Source: Thalassotalea_H castellviae
GTDB taxonomy: Bacteria > Pseudomonadota > Gammaproteobacteria > Enterobacterales > Alteromonadaceae
Reading direction: 5' to 3'
NCBI RefSeq assembly: GCF_031846185.1
Contig: NZ_JAVRIF010000004.1
Coordinates: 1 to 64,000, forward strand
Length of the DNA stretch: 64,000 nucleotides
The notes beneath the pieces are model-generated. The model did not search any database, was not told the DNA's origin, and saw only the letters and a list, made by a program, of their open reading frames with translations. Every line of letters starts with the position of its first letter. The stretch's first letter is position 1. This document shows positions 42,327-51,699 of the stretch, in pieces. A program made the translations under genes and the position numbers.

Positions 42327-43478
42327 TCAAAACACAAATTTTATCAAAGTGATCAATGTCATCACACCTAAAGTAAATGGCCAAAAGCATAGTTTAGGTA
42401 ATAAATTATCTTCAGCCATTATCCATTTTAGAGTAACGTCTTTTCCTCGCGAAAAGAAATAGGTATTCATAATTAACATCACCATTGTGAAGTACATCAA
42501 TAAAAAGAAATATTCGATATAAACGATGCCGTCCTCAGAAAACTGTTCACGAAGTTGAATATGTGCAATTAACACGACAAAAAACAATGCTGAAACGATG
42601 GAAATAACGCCGGTAAAATTAAACCCTAATGTCTCACGTTTTTTAGGCTCTGCGGTGATCGTCATCAACACAGCGAATAATAATGTTGCTACCGTTAACA
42701 AAGGTACTAAGTTAATGATAAAAGCATTTAAGAATTTTCTTTTCAGCACAATATTAAAATAAAGTTCTGGGTATTCATATTGTTGCGACTTAAAACTTGT
42801 CCCGAAATTTGTATCATAGTGTATCGATTTATAATCGAAAAACGTCTCATCTACTTGCCAATCTCCCAACACCAAATTATCTTCTATTCCAAAAGATTGA
42901 CCATTTTCGGTAGATTTATAATTTTCTAACGCTGGCGTAAAAACCAAATTTCTCTCTGAAATAGACGGCGAAATTCTGATCCAAACCGTTTTATGATCTA
43001 ATGGGTAGTCTAAATAATTAAATTTCTGTCTTAATACAACATTGAAACTCCAGCCATAAACCGTACCATCTTCCACCATTTGCTGGTATTGCAATTCCAT
43101 TTCTGAACCTTCTACTTGTTCAGGAAATATAAAACTGGGTTTCACTTCTTGAGGTTGATCAATAGAATCAGGAAACTTCTGCCAAATATAACCACTGACA
43201 CTCACGTCATTTGAACTACTAAAAGCCAAGGCTTGAATAAAAACGCCAGTCGGAATAAAAGTAAACTCTTGCTCAGAAGGATGAGCGGTATTTTGTAACT
43301 TCTTAATGAGGTTTTCTTGAGCAAGTTCTGTGGTGCTAAGCTGATCGATATTCGGCTTATAATGGTTATCTACATGTAACCAAGTCAAAACAATGATGAC
43401 CAGAAAAGTGATTGATAAAGTATAGGATATTCGCCAAAGCGCTTGTTGGCTAATGTTAGTTATATTTGATGTTGGCAT
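42327..43478 (-). CDS. Pentameric ligand-gated ion channel-like membrane protein
   Basis: A 383-residue membrane protein with the layout of Cys-loop receptor homologues. One N-terminal span (15-33) is followed by a beta-rich extracytoplasmic domain (about 70-245) with the conserved Pro-loop YPLDH (158-162), equivalent to the F/Y-P-x-D loop of GLIC and ELIC. Then YEYPELYFNIVLKRKF leads into four spans: M1 250-273 with Pro259, M2 284-307, M3 318-342 and M4 360-382. Known bacterial members are pentameric channels gated by protons or small molecules. The extra N-terminal helix replaces a cleavable signal peptide. No gene nearby indicates the ligand. Assignment is from pattern only. Confidence 0.7.
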   Translation of the reverse strand: MPTSNITNISQQALWRISYTLSITFLVIIVLTWLHVDNHYKPNIDQLSTTELAQENLIKKLQNTAHPSEQEFTFIPTGVFIQALAFSSSNDVSVSGYIWQKFPDSIDQPQEVKPSFIFPEQVEGSEMELQYQQMVEDGTVYGWSFNVVLRQKFNYLDYPLDHKTVWIRISPSISERNLVFTPALENYKSTENGQSFGIEDNLVLGDWQVDETFFDYKSIHYDTNFGTSFKSQQYEYPELYFNIVLKRKFLNAFIINLVPLLTVATLLFAVLMTITAEPKKRETLGFNFTGVISIVSALFFVVLIAHIQLREQFSEDGIVYIEYFFLLMYFTMVMLIMNTYFFSRGKDVTLKWIMAEDNLLPKLCFWPFTLGVMTLITLIKFVF

Positions 43479-43639
43479 TTAAACTTCCCTGATTTTTAAC
43501 TATATGATATATCGGTCTTTATTTGAATAATGAATATAACGTAATATGCATTAAACACCCAAGATGCATTGAATACTTGCTTTTAGACTTGGTCTTTAGT
43601 TTACTATTAGAGCAATACAAATAAGTATTAAGGAAAAAA

Positions 43640-43825
43640 ATGAGTCAGAAGATACGAAACACCGTTAAAAGTGTTGCTTCAGCATTTTTAGGCGTACAGA
43701 GTAATAAAAACAGGGAGAAAGATTTTACCGAAGGAAAATTCAGCCACTTCGTTATCATTGGCTTACTTGGCGTTATTCTTTTTATCGGCGCTTTAATTAG
43801 CATAGTTTCTCTCGTACTAAATTAG
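43640..43825 (+). CDS. DUF2970 small membrane protein
   Basis: A 61-residue protein with one membrane span near residues 37-59. The pattern VASAFLGVQSNKNREKDFTEGKFSHFVIIG is the DUF2970 signature (S-x-x-AAFFGVQS-x-x-N-RERDF). Its function is unknown; it is widespread in gamma- and betaproteobacteria. AAGGAAAAAA precedes the ATG. It ends 18 bases before the convergent dam gene. Confidence 0.88.
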   Translation: MSQKIRNTVKSVASAFLGVQSNKNREKDFTEGKFSHFVIIGLLGVILFIGALISIVSLVLN

Positions 43826-43843
43826 CCCGCTTTCATCCTAAAG

Positions 43844-44671
43844 TTATAACTTGGCGTTATAAAGTACCATTAACTCGGCCACTTTTTTTCGCCCTCCTCC
43901 CTTTTGACTTATTGTTCGCGCCACTTGAATCGATTTCTTTTTATTAGCACCTTGATAAATTTTACGTGTCCATATTGTGTCATGATTACTAATTAACACG
44001 CTAACTTCTTTATTTTCAACAATTTCTTCTGCTGCGTTTGCTAAGTCTGCTTGTTCATCTAAACCAAAACCATTGCCAGCATAACTCGTAAAGCTTGCCG
44101 TTTTACTAAGCGGCACATACGGTGGATCACAATAAATCACATCACCATTTTCAGCTCTAGCAAACGTTTGTCGATAACTCTCACAAATAAATATCGCTTT
44201 CTGAGCCTTTTCAGCAAAAAACCACAGTTCTTCTTCTGGAAAGTATGGCTTTTTATATTTTCCAAAAGGTACATTGTAACCCCCAGACTTATTATATCGA
44301 CACAAGCCGTTATAACCATGCCGATTCATATATAAGAACAGTAGCGAACGGTAATATTTATCAACGGTGGCATTAAATTCGGTACGTAAATGATAATAAG
44401 CTTCTGCTTGATTGTTTTCTGGACAGAAAATCGCTTTAGCGTCATCAATAAAACATTGAGGTTTACTTTGAATGATCTGATATAAATTAATCAAATCTTT
44501 ATTGATATCATTTAAGATATAACTTTCATGATCGCTATTTAAAAAGACAGAGCCAGCACCAACAAAAGGCTCAATCAGCCTATCCCCCGATGGCAGCATT
44601 TTATTAATAACATCGCTAAGACTGTATTTTCCGCCAGCCCACTTTAAAAACGCTCGATGTTTTTTTACCAT
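43844..44671 (-). CDS. dam: DNA adenine methylase (GATC-specific)
   Basis: Methylates the adenine of GATC, serving mismatch repair strand choice, replication timing and gene control. The 275-residue enzyme has the AdoMet-binding motif FLKWAGGKYSL with FVGAGSVFLN, the catalytic DPPY at 182-185, and the GYNGLCRYNKSGGYNVPFG DNA-contact region. The position after damX and aroB is the standard one in gammaproteobacteria. It lies 40 bases after damX and is the last gene of the leftward run. Confidence 0.97.
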   Translation of the reverse strand: MVKKHRAFLKWAGGKYSLSDVINKMLPSGDRLIEPFVGAGSVFLNSDHESYILNDINKDLINLYQIIQSKPQCFIDDAKAIFCPENNQAEAYYHLRTEFNATVDKYYRSLLFLYMNRHGYNGLCRYNKSGGYNVPFGKYKKPYFPEEELWFFAEKAQKAIFICESYRQTFARAENGDVIYCDPPYVPLSKTASFTSYAGNGFGLDEQADLANAAEEIVENKEVSVLISNHDTIWTRKIYQGANKKKSIQVARTISQKGGGRKKVAELMVLYNAKL

Positions 44672-44711
44672 TTAGCTCAAAACCCTAATACGACAGATTA
44701 GCCTTCAAAGA

Positions 44712-46199
44712 CTAAGAAACGGGAATTGTAACTTGATTTTCTACTGATTGGGAGCGTTGAAAGCGATTGATTTCATCATTAATCGTTGTGATAGCTTTGA
44801 TCCAAGGCGATCTTTCTTGGATCGTTTGTGGAAGTTGGCCAATTGCTTGTTCTGCTTGTTGTCGATCTTGAAAGTATTCACTAGTCACTATTGTCATAAT
44901 TTCATCATTCACGACACGTTTGTATTGAAAAAGTGGCAAGCTTTGGTACTCCGCCATAAACTCATCCAAAATATTTTGTTGAGTAAATCCCGCAATTTGA
45001 ATCACAAAACCTTGCTCTTGACCTTGATATTGACCTTTGATTATCGCCGGTTCTGATTTTGTAACCTGTTGATTGTCGTCGATGGCATTATTCGCTGGAA
45101 TTACTTCAACAGATTCAATATTCATATCGCTAGCTTTGTCGATGCTTTCGGTCTTTTTTTCGGCTACAACAACATCGTTAACCGGTGTAACAAATACGGG
45201 CTCCATTGCACGCTTCTGTTCGCTAGTTAACTCACTCTCAGTTGTTGCTTTTACATCAGCATTTTGATTGTAAGCTTCAATCGCATTGATAATATCAACA
45301 GGTTGAGCGGCTTGAGGAGTAGTCACTTCAAGCTTGATATCATCTATTGGACGACCTAATAATGAGGTTAAGATGTCATTAGCAGTTGCTTGCTTATTCT
45401 TTGTTGCAACTACGTTTGTGTCTTTATCTATTTGAATAAAAGTGTCAGGCAAGGTGACGGGCTTATCAGACAATTCTGTTTGATTAACTAAATGATCATG
45501 CATTGCGGTGCTAAAACCAAAAACATCTCGTTTAAATAAGAAATAAACGCTACCAGCAGCAAGCAAAGCTAGCATAATAAAGAATGCTAGCCATTTTTTC
45601 ATTGGCGTTATTGCTAAATAATTTTTAGGGGGTTTAAATTGTTTAGCATTATGTGAAATCAACTGCCCTGTTTGAGCCGAAATAATCGCTAATTTTTTAT
45701 GAAATAACGTCGGATTCTGACAAATCTTTAGTCCGCCTTGTGGCGTTGATAACATTAATATACTAACTTGATGATCTGATCTTTTTGCAACTTCAGCTAA
45801 TTGACATAACTCATGTGTTAGTTGTAATGAAAGTAGGTGTGCGTTATCAATAACGATAGTGACTGGTTGCTGATGCTTTTTAACCAGATTTATTAAACTC
45901 ACTGCCACAGACTGTTCTGGGTCAAAAAGTGTATTACCAAATAACTGTTCAATAATACGGCAGCGCACTTGTAAGTCATTTAACTTTGCTGACATCGTGA
46001 TATATGCAGCATTATGATCAGGTGATAAGTTACTGAGAAATTGGCTACCCACACTTGAACACAGTGCTATTTGCTCATCAACCACCATAACGGCTTGTTT
46101 TGAAAATCGTAAAATATAATCAACACGTGCGATCGCACTTATGGTTGTGACACTTTCTGATTGTGTTGGAGTTTCAAGAGCTTGCGCTAACGAAGACAT
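44712..46199 (-). CDS. damX: DamX-type cell-division protein with SPOR domain
   Basis: A 495-residue bitopic inner-membrane protein. The cytoplasmic N-terminal part (about 1-200) resembles an AAA-type ATPase fold of ExeA kind (YILRFSKQAVMVVDEQIALC, VTIVIDNAHLLSLQLTHEL) but has no clear Walker A. One span lies near 208-224 (WLAFFIMLALLAAGSVYFLF), followed by a disordered acidic linker and a C-terminal SPOR domain (GFVIQIAGFTQQNILDEF... to about 480) that binds denuded peptidoglycan at the division septum. It is longer than E. coli DamX (428). It sits between aroB and dam as expected. Confidence 0.9.
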   Translation of the reverse strand: MSSLAQALETPTQSESVTTISAIARVDYILRFSKQAVMVVDEQIALCSSVGSQFLSNLSPDHNAAYITMSAKLNDLQVRCRIIEQLFGNTLFDPEQSVAVSLINLVKKHQQPVTIVIDNAHLLSLQLTHELCQLAEVAKRSDHQVSILMLSTPQGGLKICQNPTLFHKKLAIISAQTGQLISHNAKQFKPPKNYLAITPMKKWLAFFIMLALLAAGSVYFLFKRDVFGFSTAMHDHLVNQTELSDKPVTLPDTFIQIDKDTNVVATKNKQATANDILTSLLGRPIDDIKLEVTTPQAAQPVDIINAIEAYNQNADVKATTESELTSEQKRAMEPVFVTPVNDVVVAEKKTESIDKASDMNIESVEVIPANNAIDDNQQVTKSEPAIIKGQYQGQEQGFVIQIAGFTQQNILDEFMAEYQSLPLFQYKRVVNDEIMTIVTSEYFQDRQQAEQAIGQLPQTIQERSPWIKAITTINDEINRFQRSQSVENQVTIPVS

Positions 46200-46220
46200 A
46201 TTTCACCTATCTGTAAATTT

Positions 46221-47285
46221 CTACAGAATTTGCTGAAGCATATCCTCGTTAATATCGTCACGCATGACAGATTTACCAATTGCGGTAGGAATAATTAAAC
46301 GTAATTTACCGCCAATATTTTTCTTATCACGGCGCATATGTTTAATAAACTCATTAAAGCCCATCGTTTGTGGTGCAATTAATGGCAATTCAAAATCAGT
46401 TAATAGTTGTTCAATACGACGAAGTTCTGACACTTCTAGCAAATTCATTGCTACTGCAAGCTTAGCAGCAAGTACCATGCCAGTGGCTACAGCTTCGCCA
46501 TGTAACCAATTACCGTAGCCTTGTTCAGCTTCAATCGCATGACCAAAAGTATGCCCTAAATTCAGTAATGCGCGAACCCCTGCTTCAGTTTCATCAGCGG
46601 AAACGATATCGGCTTTACACTGACAGCATTTTTCAATCATTTGAATTAACACTTGTTGCTCGCCAGCTTTAATCGCCTTGGTATTAGCTTCTAACCAAGC
46701 AAAAAAATCACCATCGCCTAAGATGCCATATTTGATCACTTCAGCCATCCCTGCAGAAAATTCTCTTTTCGGTAAGGTAGTTAGGCTATCAATATCAATA
46801 ATCACGGCTTTAGGTTGATAAAAAGCGCCGATCATATTTTTCCCTAAAGGGTGATTTACGGCAGTTTTTCCGCCAACTGAGGAGTCGACTTGTGAGAGTA
46901 ATGTCGTCGGAATTTGAATAAAATCAATTCCGCGTTGATAACACGCAGCAGCAAAGCCAGTAATATCACCAATAACACCGCCACCTAATGCGATTAAAGT
47001 AGAATCTCTACCGTGTGTATTCGCTAATAAGTGCGACATAATCTTGTCGAAATTGCTTAAGTTCTTCTCTGCTTCGCCATCGGCAAGGATCACTTCATCA
47101 ACTTGATATTGATGTAACTGGGATTTGATTTTTTCAAGGTATAAAGGAGCAACGACAGTATTCGTGACAATACATACTCGCTTTGCCCGAATATGTTGAG
47201 AGAGCAAATTATTTTGATTAAATAAATTACTCTCTATATATATTGGATAACTACGCTCACCTAGGTCAAGCTTGAGAGTTACCAT
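46221..47285 (-). CDS. aroB: 3-dehydroquinate synthase
   Basis: Second step of the shikimate pathway: converts DAHP to 3-dehydroquinate using NAD and a divalent metal. The 354-residue enzyme shows DGEAEKNLSNFDKIM, the NAD loop LIALGGGVIGDITGFAA, TTLLSQVDSSVGGKTAVNHP, KNMIGAFYQPKAV and the metal site LNLGHTFGHAIE. It lies three bases after aroK, with damX following after 21 bases. Confidence 0.98.
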   Translation of the reverse strand: MVTLKLDLGERSYPIYIESNLFNQNNLLSQHIRAKRVCIVTNTVVAPLYLEKIKSQLHQYQVDEVILADGEAEKNLSNFDKIMSHLLANTHGRDSTLIALGGGVIGDITGFAAACYQRGIDFIQIPTTLLSQVDSSVGGKTAVNHPLGKNMIGAFYQPKAVIIDIDSLTTLPKREFSAGMAEVIKYGILGDGDFFAWLEANTKAIKAGEQQVLIQMIEKCCQCKADIVSADETEAGVRALLNLGHTFGHAIEAEQGYGNWLHGEAVATGMVLAAKLAVAMNLLEVSELRRIEQLLTDFELPLIAPQTMGFNEFIKHMRRDKKNIGGKLRLIIPTAIGKSVMRDDINEDMLQQIL

Positions 47286-47288
47286 GCT

Positions 47289-47807
47289 TTAGAAATCTAA
47301 TCGTTCAACGATTTTATTAGCAACAACTTTGGCACTTTGATCATCAGTTTGTACGATGACATCAGCAATTTCTTCATAAAGAGGATTGCGTTCAACCGCT
47401 AAGTTTTCTAATACTGTACGAGGATCTTCTGACGTTTGTAATAAAGGACGTCGACGGTCACGCTGAGTTCTAGCCACTTGCTTATCAATAGTGGTTTCAA
47501 GATAAACCACAATACCACGAGCTGATAAGCGATTACGAACGATATCGCTGATCACTGAACCACCACCCGTAGCCAAGACAATGCCTTGCATTTCTGATAA
47601 GTCATCAATGACGGTTTCTTCTCTTTTACGGAAACCTTCTTCGCCTTCAAGGTCAAATACCCAAGCGATGTCTGCGCCAGTACGGCGCTCGATTTCCTGA
47701 TCAGAGTCAAAAAATTCTAAATGAAGCTTATCAGCTAATTCTCTACCTATTGTGCTTTTGCCTGCACCCATAGGTCCTACTAGGAAAATGTTACGTTTTT
47801 CTGCCAT
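47289..47807 (-). CDS. aroK: Shikimate kinase I
   Basis: Phosphorylates shikimate at the 3-position with ATP. The 172-residue P-loop kinase has Walker A GPMGAGKSTIGREL (11-24), the shikimate-binding FFDSDQEIERRTGADIAWVF, the GGGSV loop and the lid region RDRRRPLLQ. The position before aroB is standard. Its leader contains the hairpins GAGGGA/TCCCTC (47848-47862) and the one at 47905, which may separate it from pilQ. Confidence 0.97.
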   Translation of the reverse strand: MAEKRNIFLVGPMGAGKSTIGRELADKLHLEFFDSDQEIERRTGADIAWVFDLEGEEGFRKREETVIDDLSEMQGIVLATGGGSVISDIVRNRLSARGIVVYLETTIDKQVARTQRDRRRPLLQTSEDPRTVLENLAVERNPLYEEIADVIVQTDDQSAKVVANKIVERLDF

Positions 47808-47904
47808 GAGACTAACTTAATACTCGTTAAATTGCGTTTACAGGTAAGAGGGAACCTCCCTCGAAAATTTTAAGGGCGTAATTATCGCAATTGTTGGGTA
47901 TGAA

Positions 47905-47944
47905 TTGCAAGTAAGCAATGTACAAAAGTACAGCTTACTTGCAA
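47905..47944 (-). terminator. Long hairpin between pilQ and aroK
   Basis: TTGCAAGTAAGC (47905-47916) pairs with GCTTACTTGCAA (47933-47944), and inner TGTAC (47919-47923) pairs with GTACA (47928-47932), leaving a four-base loop. The stem starts six bases after the pilQ stop. No good T run follows, so it may be an attenuator or RNA-stability element as much as a terminator. Confidence 0.55.
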
Positions 47945-47949
47945 ATAAT

Positions 47950-49998
47950 TTAAAATCTTTCAGTAACTATGCGTGGTGTAACAAAAATAAGTAATTCTTT
48001 TTTCTCGTTAAAGTTATTACTATTTCTGAACATCCAGCCGAAATATGGAATATCACCTAATACGGGTACTTTGGAAACACTGCTGATAATGGATTGTTGG
48101 TAAATACCACCTAACACAATCGTTTCACCATTGTTCACTAAAACTTGCGTACCTATTCTTTGGGTATCTATCGCTGGTGCTGAGCCACTTTGCACATCTG
48201 AAACCGTATCTTGTGTGACAACCAAATCTAGAATAATTCTATCATCCGGTGTGATATGTGGCGTAACAGTTAAACTAAGTACGGCTTTCTTAAATTGCGT
48301 CGCGGTTGCACCACTAGAGGCGGCTTCTTGATAAGGAATTTCTACCCCTTGTTCAATGTACGCTTCTTTTTGGTTAGCTGTAGTAATGCGTGGGCTAGCG
48401 ATGATTTCCCCTTTGTTTTCTTTTTCCATAGCGCTTAATTCAAGATCTAAGATAGTGCCATCAGCAAGTCGCGCAACTTGAAAAGCAATACTACCGGCAG
48501 GGCTTGCAACCGGTAAGTTAACATTTAATCGATCAGCAAGGGCAGGTACAACACCACCATTTGCAGAATCCGCACCACCTAATCCTCCGGAAGAAGCAAA
48601 CTCGCCATCAGTATCGGTAACACCCCAACGAATACCTAATTCCTCATTGATGTTATCTTTAACTGTCACCATTCTTGATTCAATAATCACTTGGCGAACC
48701 GGTATATCTAACACGCTAACCATACGTTTAATATCTTCGATACTTTTAGCCGTATCACGAATCAGTAAAGTATTGGTTCTTTCGTCAACACTGACACTAC
48801 CACGAGGTGATAAAATTGAATTATCTTCACTCTTTATCAAGGCAGCAAATTCAATCGCTTTCGCATAATTTACTTGCACATATTCAGAGTACAATGGCGC
48901 TAATTCAGCCACTTGCTGTTTCGCTTGTAATTCTCTAGCTTCTCGCGCAGCCAATTCGTCACTAGGGGCAACCATTAAGATATTACCCTGCATACGTTTA
49001 TCTAACCCTTTAACTTTAAGGATAATATCTAACGCTTGATCCCAAGGTACACCGTCTAATCTCAAGGTAATATTGCCATTAACGGTGTCACTGGTAACTA
49101 AATTAAAGCCATTATAATCTGCAATAATTTGCAGTACTGTACGAACAGGGATGTCTTGGAAATTTAGCGAAATTGCACGGCCAGAAAAATCTTCAGAGTC
49201 GCCTAAATAACCTGGCACTTTCACTTTTTCAGTAACAGTTAAAGAGAATACATTATTTAATTGCTGATGTTTAAACGTAAAATTATCTGCAATGTCAACA
49301 ACTAAACGAGCATTCTTACCTTCTCTAAAGGTTTCGATACCTTTCACTAAAGTACCAAAATCTGTCACATCTAACGTATAAAGTAAGTCGTCTAAAATTT
49401 GTGTGTTATGAAACTCAACATATACTTTGCCTAACCGATCACTTACATCAACAGCGACCATACTGTCGTCTAAATAAACAAGTAATTGACCTTCATTTCC
49501 TTGACCACGTTTAAAATCAATGGAAGCGATATTATTGATAAATTCTGATGCTACCGGCGTTAAGTTACCTAATGAAGCAACATTGCCTTTATTTAATAAT
49601 AAATTAAATTGGTTTTCACTTTGACTGACATCAAAAATAGATAATTGATCTAAATGGACAGAAGCAACGACTTTCCCGGCAAGTTTCTGAATTGAAATTT
49701 CTTTAACACCGGCATGAGCGACAATAGTTTTTGCTATTTGTTCGTCAAAGCTTTCTGCATCAAAAGTAATATCAATACGAGCAGGATTCACTGACGTTTT
49801 AATGGTAGGCTGCGTAACGATATTTTCAGATAAAATAAACACTAATTCTATTTCATCGTTTTGCATGGTGTTATAACTGACACCAGTAATTTCTGCAGCT
49901 ATCGCGGTATATGAAAAAAGAGTAAGTGCCAGCATAGTGGCAATTTTTTTAAACATAGTTATCTTCAATTTTTTAATTATTCTAATAAATTGCACCAT
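47950..49998 (-). CDS. pilQ: Type IV pilus secretin PilQ
   Basis: The outer-membrane ring through which type IV pili pass. The 682-residue product has two AMIN-type domains (about 40-240), an STN/secretin N0 domain (ISLNFQDIPVRTVLQIIADY, near 270), an N1 domain, and the secretin core (about 430-680: VIESRMVTVKDNINEELGIR, GEIIASPRITTANQ, QEAYIEQGVEIPYQEA, TPHITPDDRIILDL, GETIVLGGIYQQ, VPVLGDIPYFGWMF). ATG 49998 overlaps the pilP stop (TGATG) and has AAAGGAAG upstream, so I prefer it. Starting at 49956 would give a shorter, more ordinary signal peptide (MFKKIATMLALTLFSYTAIA). Confidence 0.95.
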   Translation of the reverse strand: MVQFIRIIKKLKITMFKKIATMLALTLFSYTAIAAEITGVSYNTMQNDEIELVFILSENIVTQPTIKTSVNPARIDITFDAESFDEQIAKTIVAHAGVKEISIQKLAGKVVASVHLDQLSIFDVSQSENQFNLLLNKGNVASLGNLTPVASEFINNIASIDFKRGQGNEGQLLVYLDDSMVAVDVSDRLGKVYVEFHNTQILDDLLYTLDVTDFGTLVKGIETFREGKNARLVVDIADNFTFKHQQLNNVFSLTVTEKVKVPGYLGDSEDFSGRAISLNFQDIPVRTVLQIIADYNGFNLVTSDTVNGNITLRLDGVPWDQALDIILKVKGLDKRMQGNILMVAPSDELAAREARELQAKQQVAELAPLYSEYVQVNYAKAIEFAALIKSEDNSILSPRGSVSVDERTNTLLIRDTAKSIEDIKRMVSVLDIPVRQVIIESRMVTVKDNINEELGIRWGVTDTDGEFASSGGLGGADSANGGVVPALADRLNVNLPVASPAGSIAFQVARLADGTILDLELSAMEKENKGEIIASPRITTANQKEAYIEQGVEIPYQEAASSGATATQFKKAVLSLTVTPHITPDDRIILDLVVTQDTVSDVQSGSAPAIDTQRIGTQVLVNNGETIVLGGIYQQSIISSVSKVPVLGDIPYFGWMFRNSNNFNEKKELLIFVTPRIVTERF

Positions 49999-50534
49999 CA
50001 CTTCCTTTGCCCCTCTGAACCTGACTCAACCATAGCGACAACAGTTTCGCGTTCAACCCAACACCCTGCACCATCTGGAATTAATTCGATTACTTTAACA
50101 TTATTTTGACTGACTTCGGTAATTCTACCATGATATAAACCAAGATAATTACCTACCGCAACACGATGCAAAGTTGCATCTGATGCTTCAACTAATGCCC
50201 AGGTTATTCCTAATTCACCTAAGGTTCCACGCATCGTCAAATCACTTAAAGAAAACTTTTCTAATGGTTGTTTTCTTCGACGAGGATCAGGACTTAAGCA
50301 TCCTGACATTTGTTGAATTTTTTCTTGAATAGCTTCAGGTCGTGGAATATCAAATGGACTACGTAGTGAACTCACGGAATAGTCGAAATGATTAAACACC
50401 GGTACTGACGGCATAGGATCAATTTGTTTAGGCGTATTCGCTTGCACCTCAGCAATATGGGCTTTTAAATCACTTGTGTCATCAAAACAACCAGCAATAA
50501 AAAATAGAGGGATCAAAATGGCTAACTTTTTCAT
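49998..50534 (-). CDS. pilP: Type IV pilus lipoprotein PilP
   Basis: An inner-membrane lipoprotein of 178 residues that links PilN/PilO to PilQ. The lipobox is LFFIAGC (Cys16). A disordered Pro-rich stretch follows (about 30-75), then the PilP beta domain (LEKFSLSDLTMRGTLGELGI, ALVEASDATLHRVAVGNYLG, ELIPDGAGCWVERE). Its start overlaps pilO by four bases and its stop overlaps the pilQ start, so all are translationally coupled. Confidence 0.95.
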   Translation of the reverse strand: MKKLAILIPLFFIAGCFDDTSDLKAHIAEVQANTPKQIDPMPSVPVFNHFDYSVSSLRSPFDIPRPEAIQEKIQQMSGCLSPDPRRRKQPLEKFSLSDLTMRGTLGELGITWALVEASDATLHRVAVGNYLGLYHGRITEVSQNNVKVIELIPDGAGCWVERETVVAMVESGSEGQRK

Positions 50535-51127
50535 TCTACTGTAGCCTCCGAATAACGGTACGTTTTGGCTTGTAATTTTAAGTTCAATTGTCCGTTTGCT
50601 TCTTTGTTAATATCTATATCAAAATCATGCAAAGTTACAATTCTAGGTAAGCCCGCAATTTTACTTACAAAATTACCAAACTCATGATAAGTACCTATCA
50701 CTTCAATATCTATCGGCAATTCAATATATATTTCTTGGGTAATTTCAGGTTGCCAATTAAGCTTAACAAAATTCAAACCACTTGTAGTACCAACAAAAGT
50801 AATATCATCGAGTAAACCTGGCGTTTCATGACTTTCAGGTAAGCTTTTCAATTGTGTGGCAAAAAGCTCCTCCGCTTCTATCATTTGCTGTTGAAAAAGC
50901 TCTAAATTGGCTGAAATATGATATTTTGCCTGATATTGCTGTTTTAACGTCGTTTCTTCTGCAACGACTGAATCTAACGTGTCTATTTTATCGCTAACTA
51001 ACAACACATAACCTAGTCCTAACACTACAATAGCAATAAATACTGAAAAGACACCTTTAGCCAAAGGCGGCCATTGCGCAATATTGTCTAATTCAAGGTT
51101 ATCGAATTGTGAAAAATCTATATTCAC
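50531..51127 (-). CDS. pilO: Type IV pilus alignment protein PilO
   Basis: A bitopic inner-membrane protein of 198 residues that pairs with PilN in the alignment complex. One membrane span (about 25-45), a coiled coil (50-90), then a ferredoxin-like periplasmic domain (LLDDITFVGTTSGLNFVKL, IEVIGTYHEFGNFVSKIAGL, PRIVTLHDFDI). The ends overlap pilN and pilP by four bases each (ATGA). Confidence 0.95.
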   Translation of the reverse strand: MNIDFSQFDNLELDNIAQWPPLAKGVFSVFIAIVVLGLGYVLLVSDKIDTLDSVVAEETTLKQQYQAKYHISANLELFQQQMIEAEELFATQLKSLPESHETPGLLDDITFVGTTSGLNFVKLNWQPEITQEIYIELPIDIEVIGTYHEFGNFVSKIAGLPRIVTLHDFDIDINKEANGQLNLKLQAKTYRYSEATVE

Positions 51128-51699
51128 TTGCTTGCTCCTTGAGTTATCGCTGCGTCTGTTAACCCTTTGATTCTAACTCTCATTTTAAAATCGCTTAACA
51201 ATTTACTTTGCGCATCATTTGCAGTGATCGACTCTAAAACTGCGTCCGTGAATAAGTCTGAACTTTCAATTTTTCTGATCATATTAGCTAAATGGTTATT
51301 CGATTCACTCTTACCAATTAATTGTAAGCTACTGCCTTGTTTTTCCATTTTAACCAAATAGATGCCTGTGGGCACTACTTTTGCAATTTCATCTAACACC
51401 TGCGTACCGACATTTCTGCTTCGTTGAAGTTGCTCAACAACCGCGGTACGTTTTTGCAGCTCGTTTTTCTTTTCATTCAACGTTTTTATTTGACTAATAC
51501 GTGCATCTAAAACAGCAATTTCATTTTTTAAATACTGATTACGGTTATTTTGTCCATCAATCCGTAATTGATAAACTTGGCTGACCAAAAAAACAACCGC
51601 AAATGCACCTAAAGCAATAGCAGTTAACGTCGTAAAAAACTCTCGTTGTTTGGCTTTTTCAGCTTCTTCGCGCCATGGAAGTAAATTTATATGTGCCAT
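51124..51699 (-). CDS. pilN: Type IV pilus assembly protein PilN
   Basis: A 191-residue bitopic membrane protein. The cytoplasmic INLLPWREE motif near residue 4 is the sequence that binds PilM. A membrane span (about 24-43), a coiled coil and a ferredoxin-like periplasmic domain follow (VGTQVLDEIAKVVPTGIYL). It overlaps pilM by 13 bases at its start and pilO by four at its end. Confidence 0.96.
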   Translation of the reverse strand: MAHINLLPWREEAEKAKQREFFTTLTAIALGAFAVVFLVSQVYQLRIDGQNNRNQYLKNEIAVLDARISQIKTLNEKKNELQKRTAVVEQLQRSRNVGTQVLDEIAKVVPTGIYLVKMEKQGSSLQLIGKSESNNHLANMIRKIESSDLFTDAVLESITANDAQSKLLSDFKMRVRIKGLTDAAITQGASK

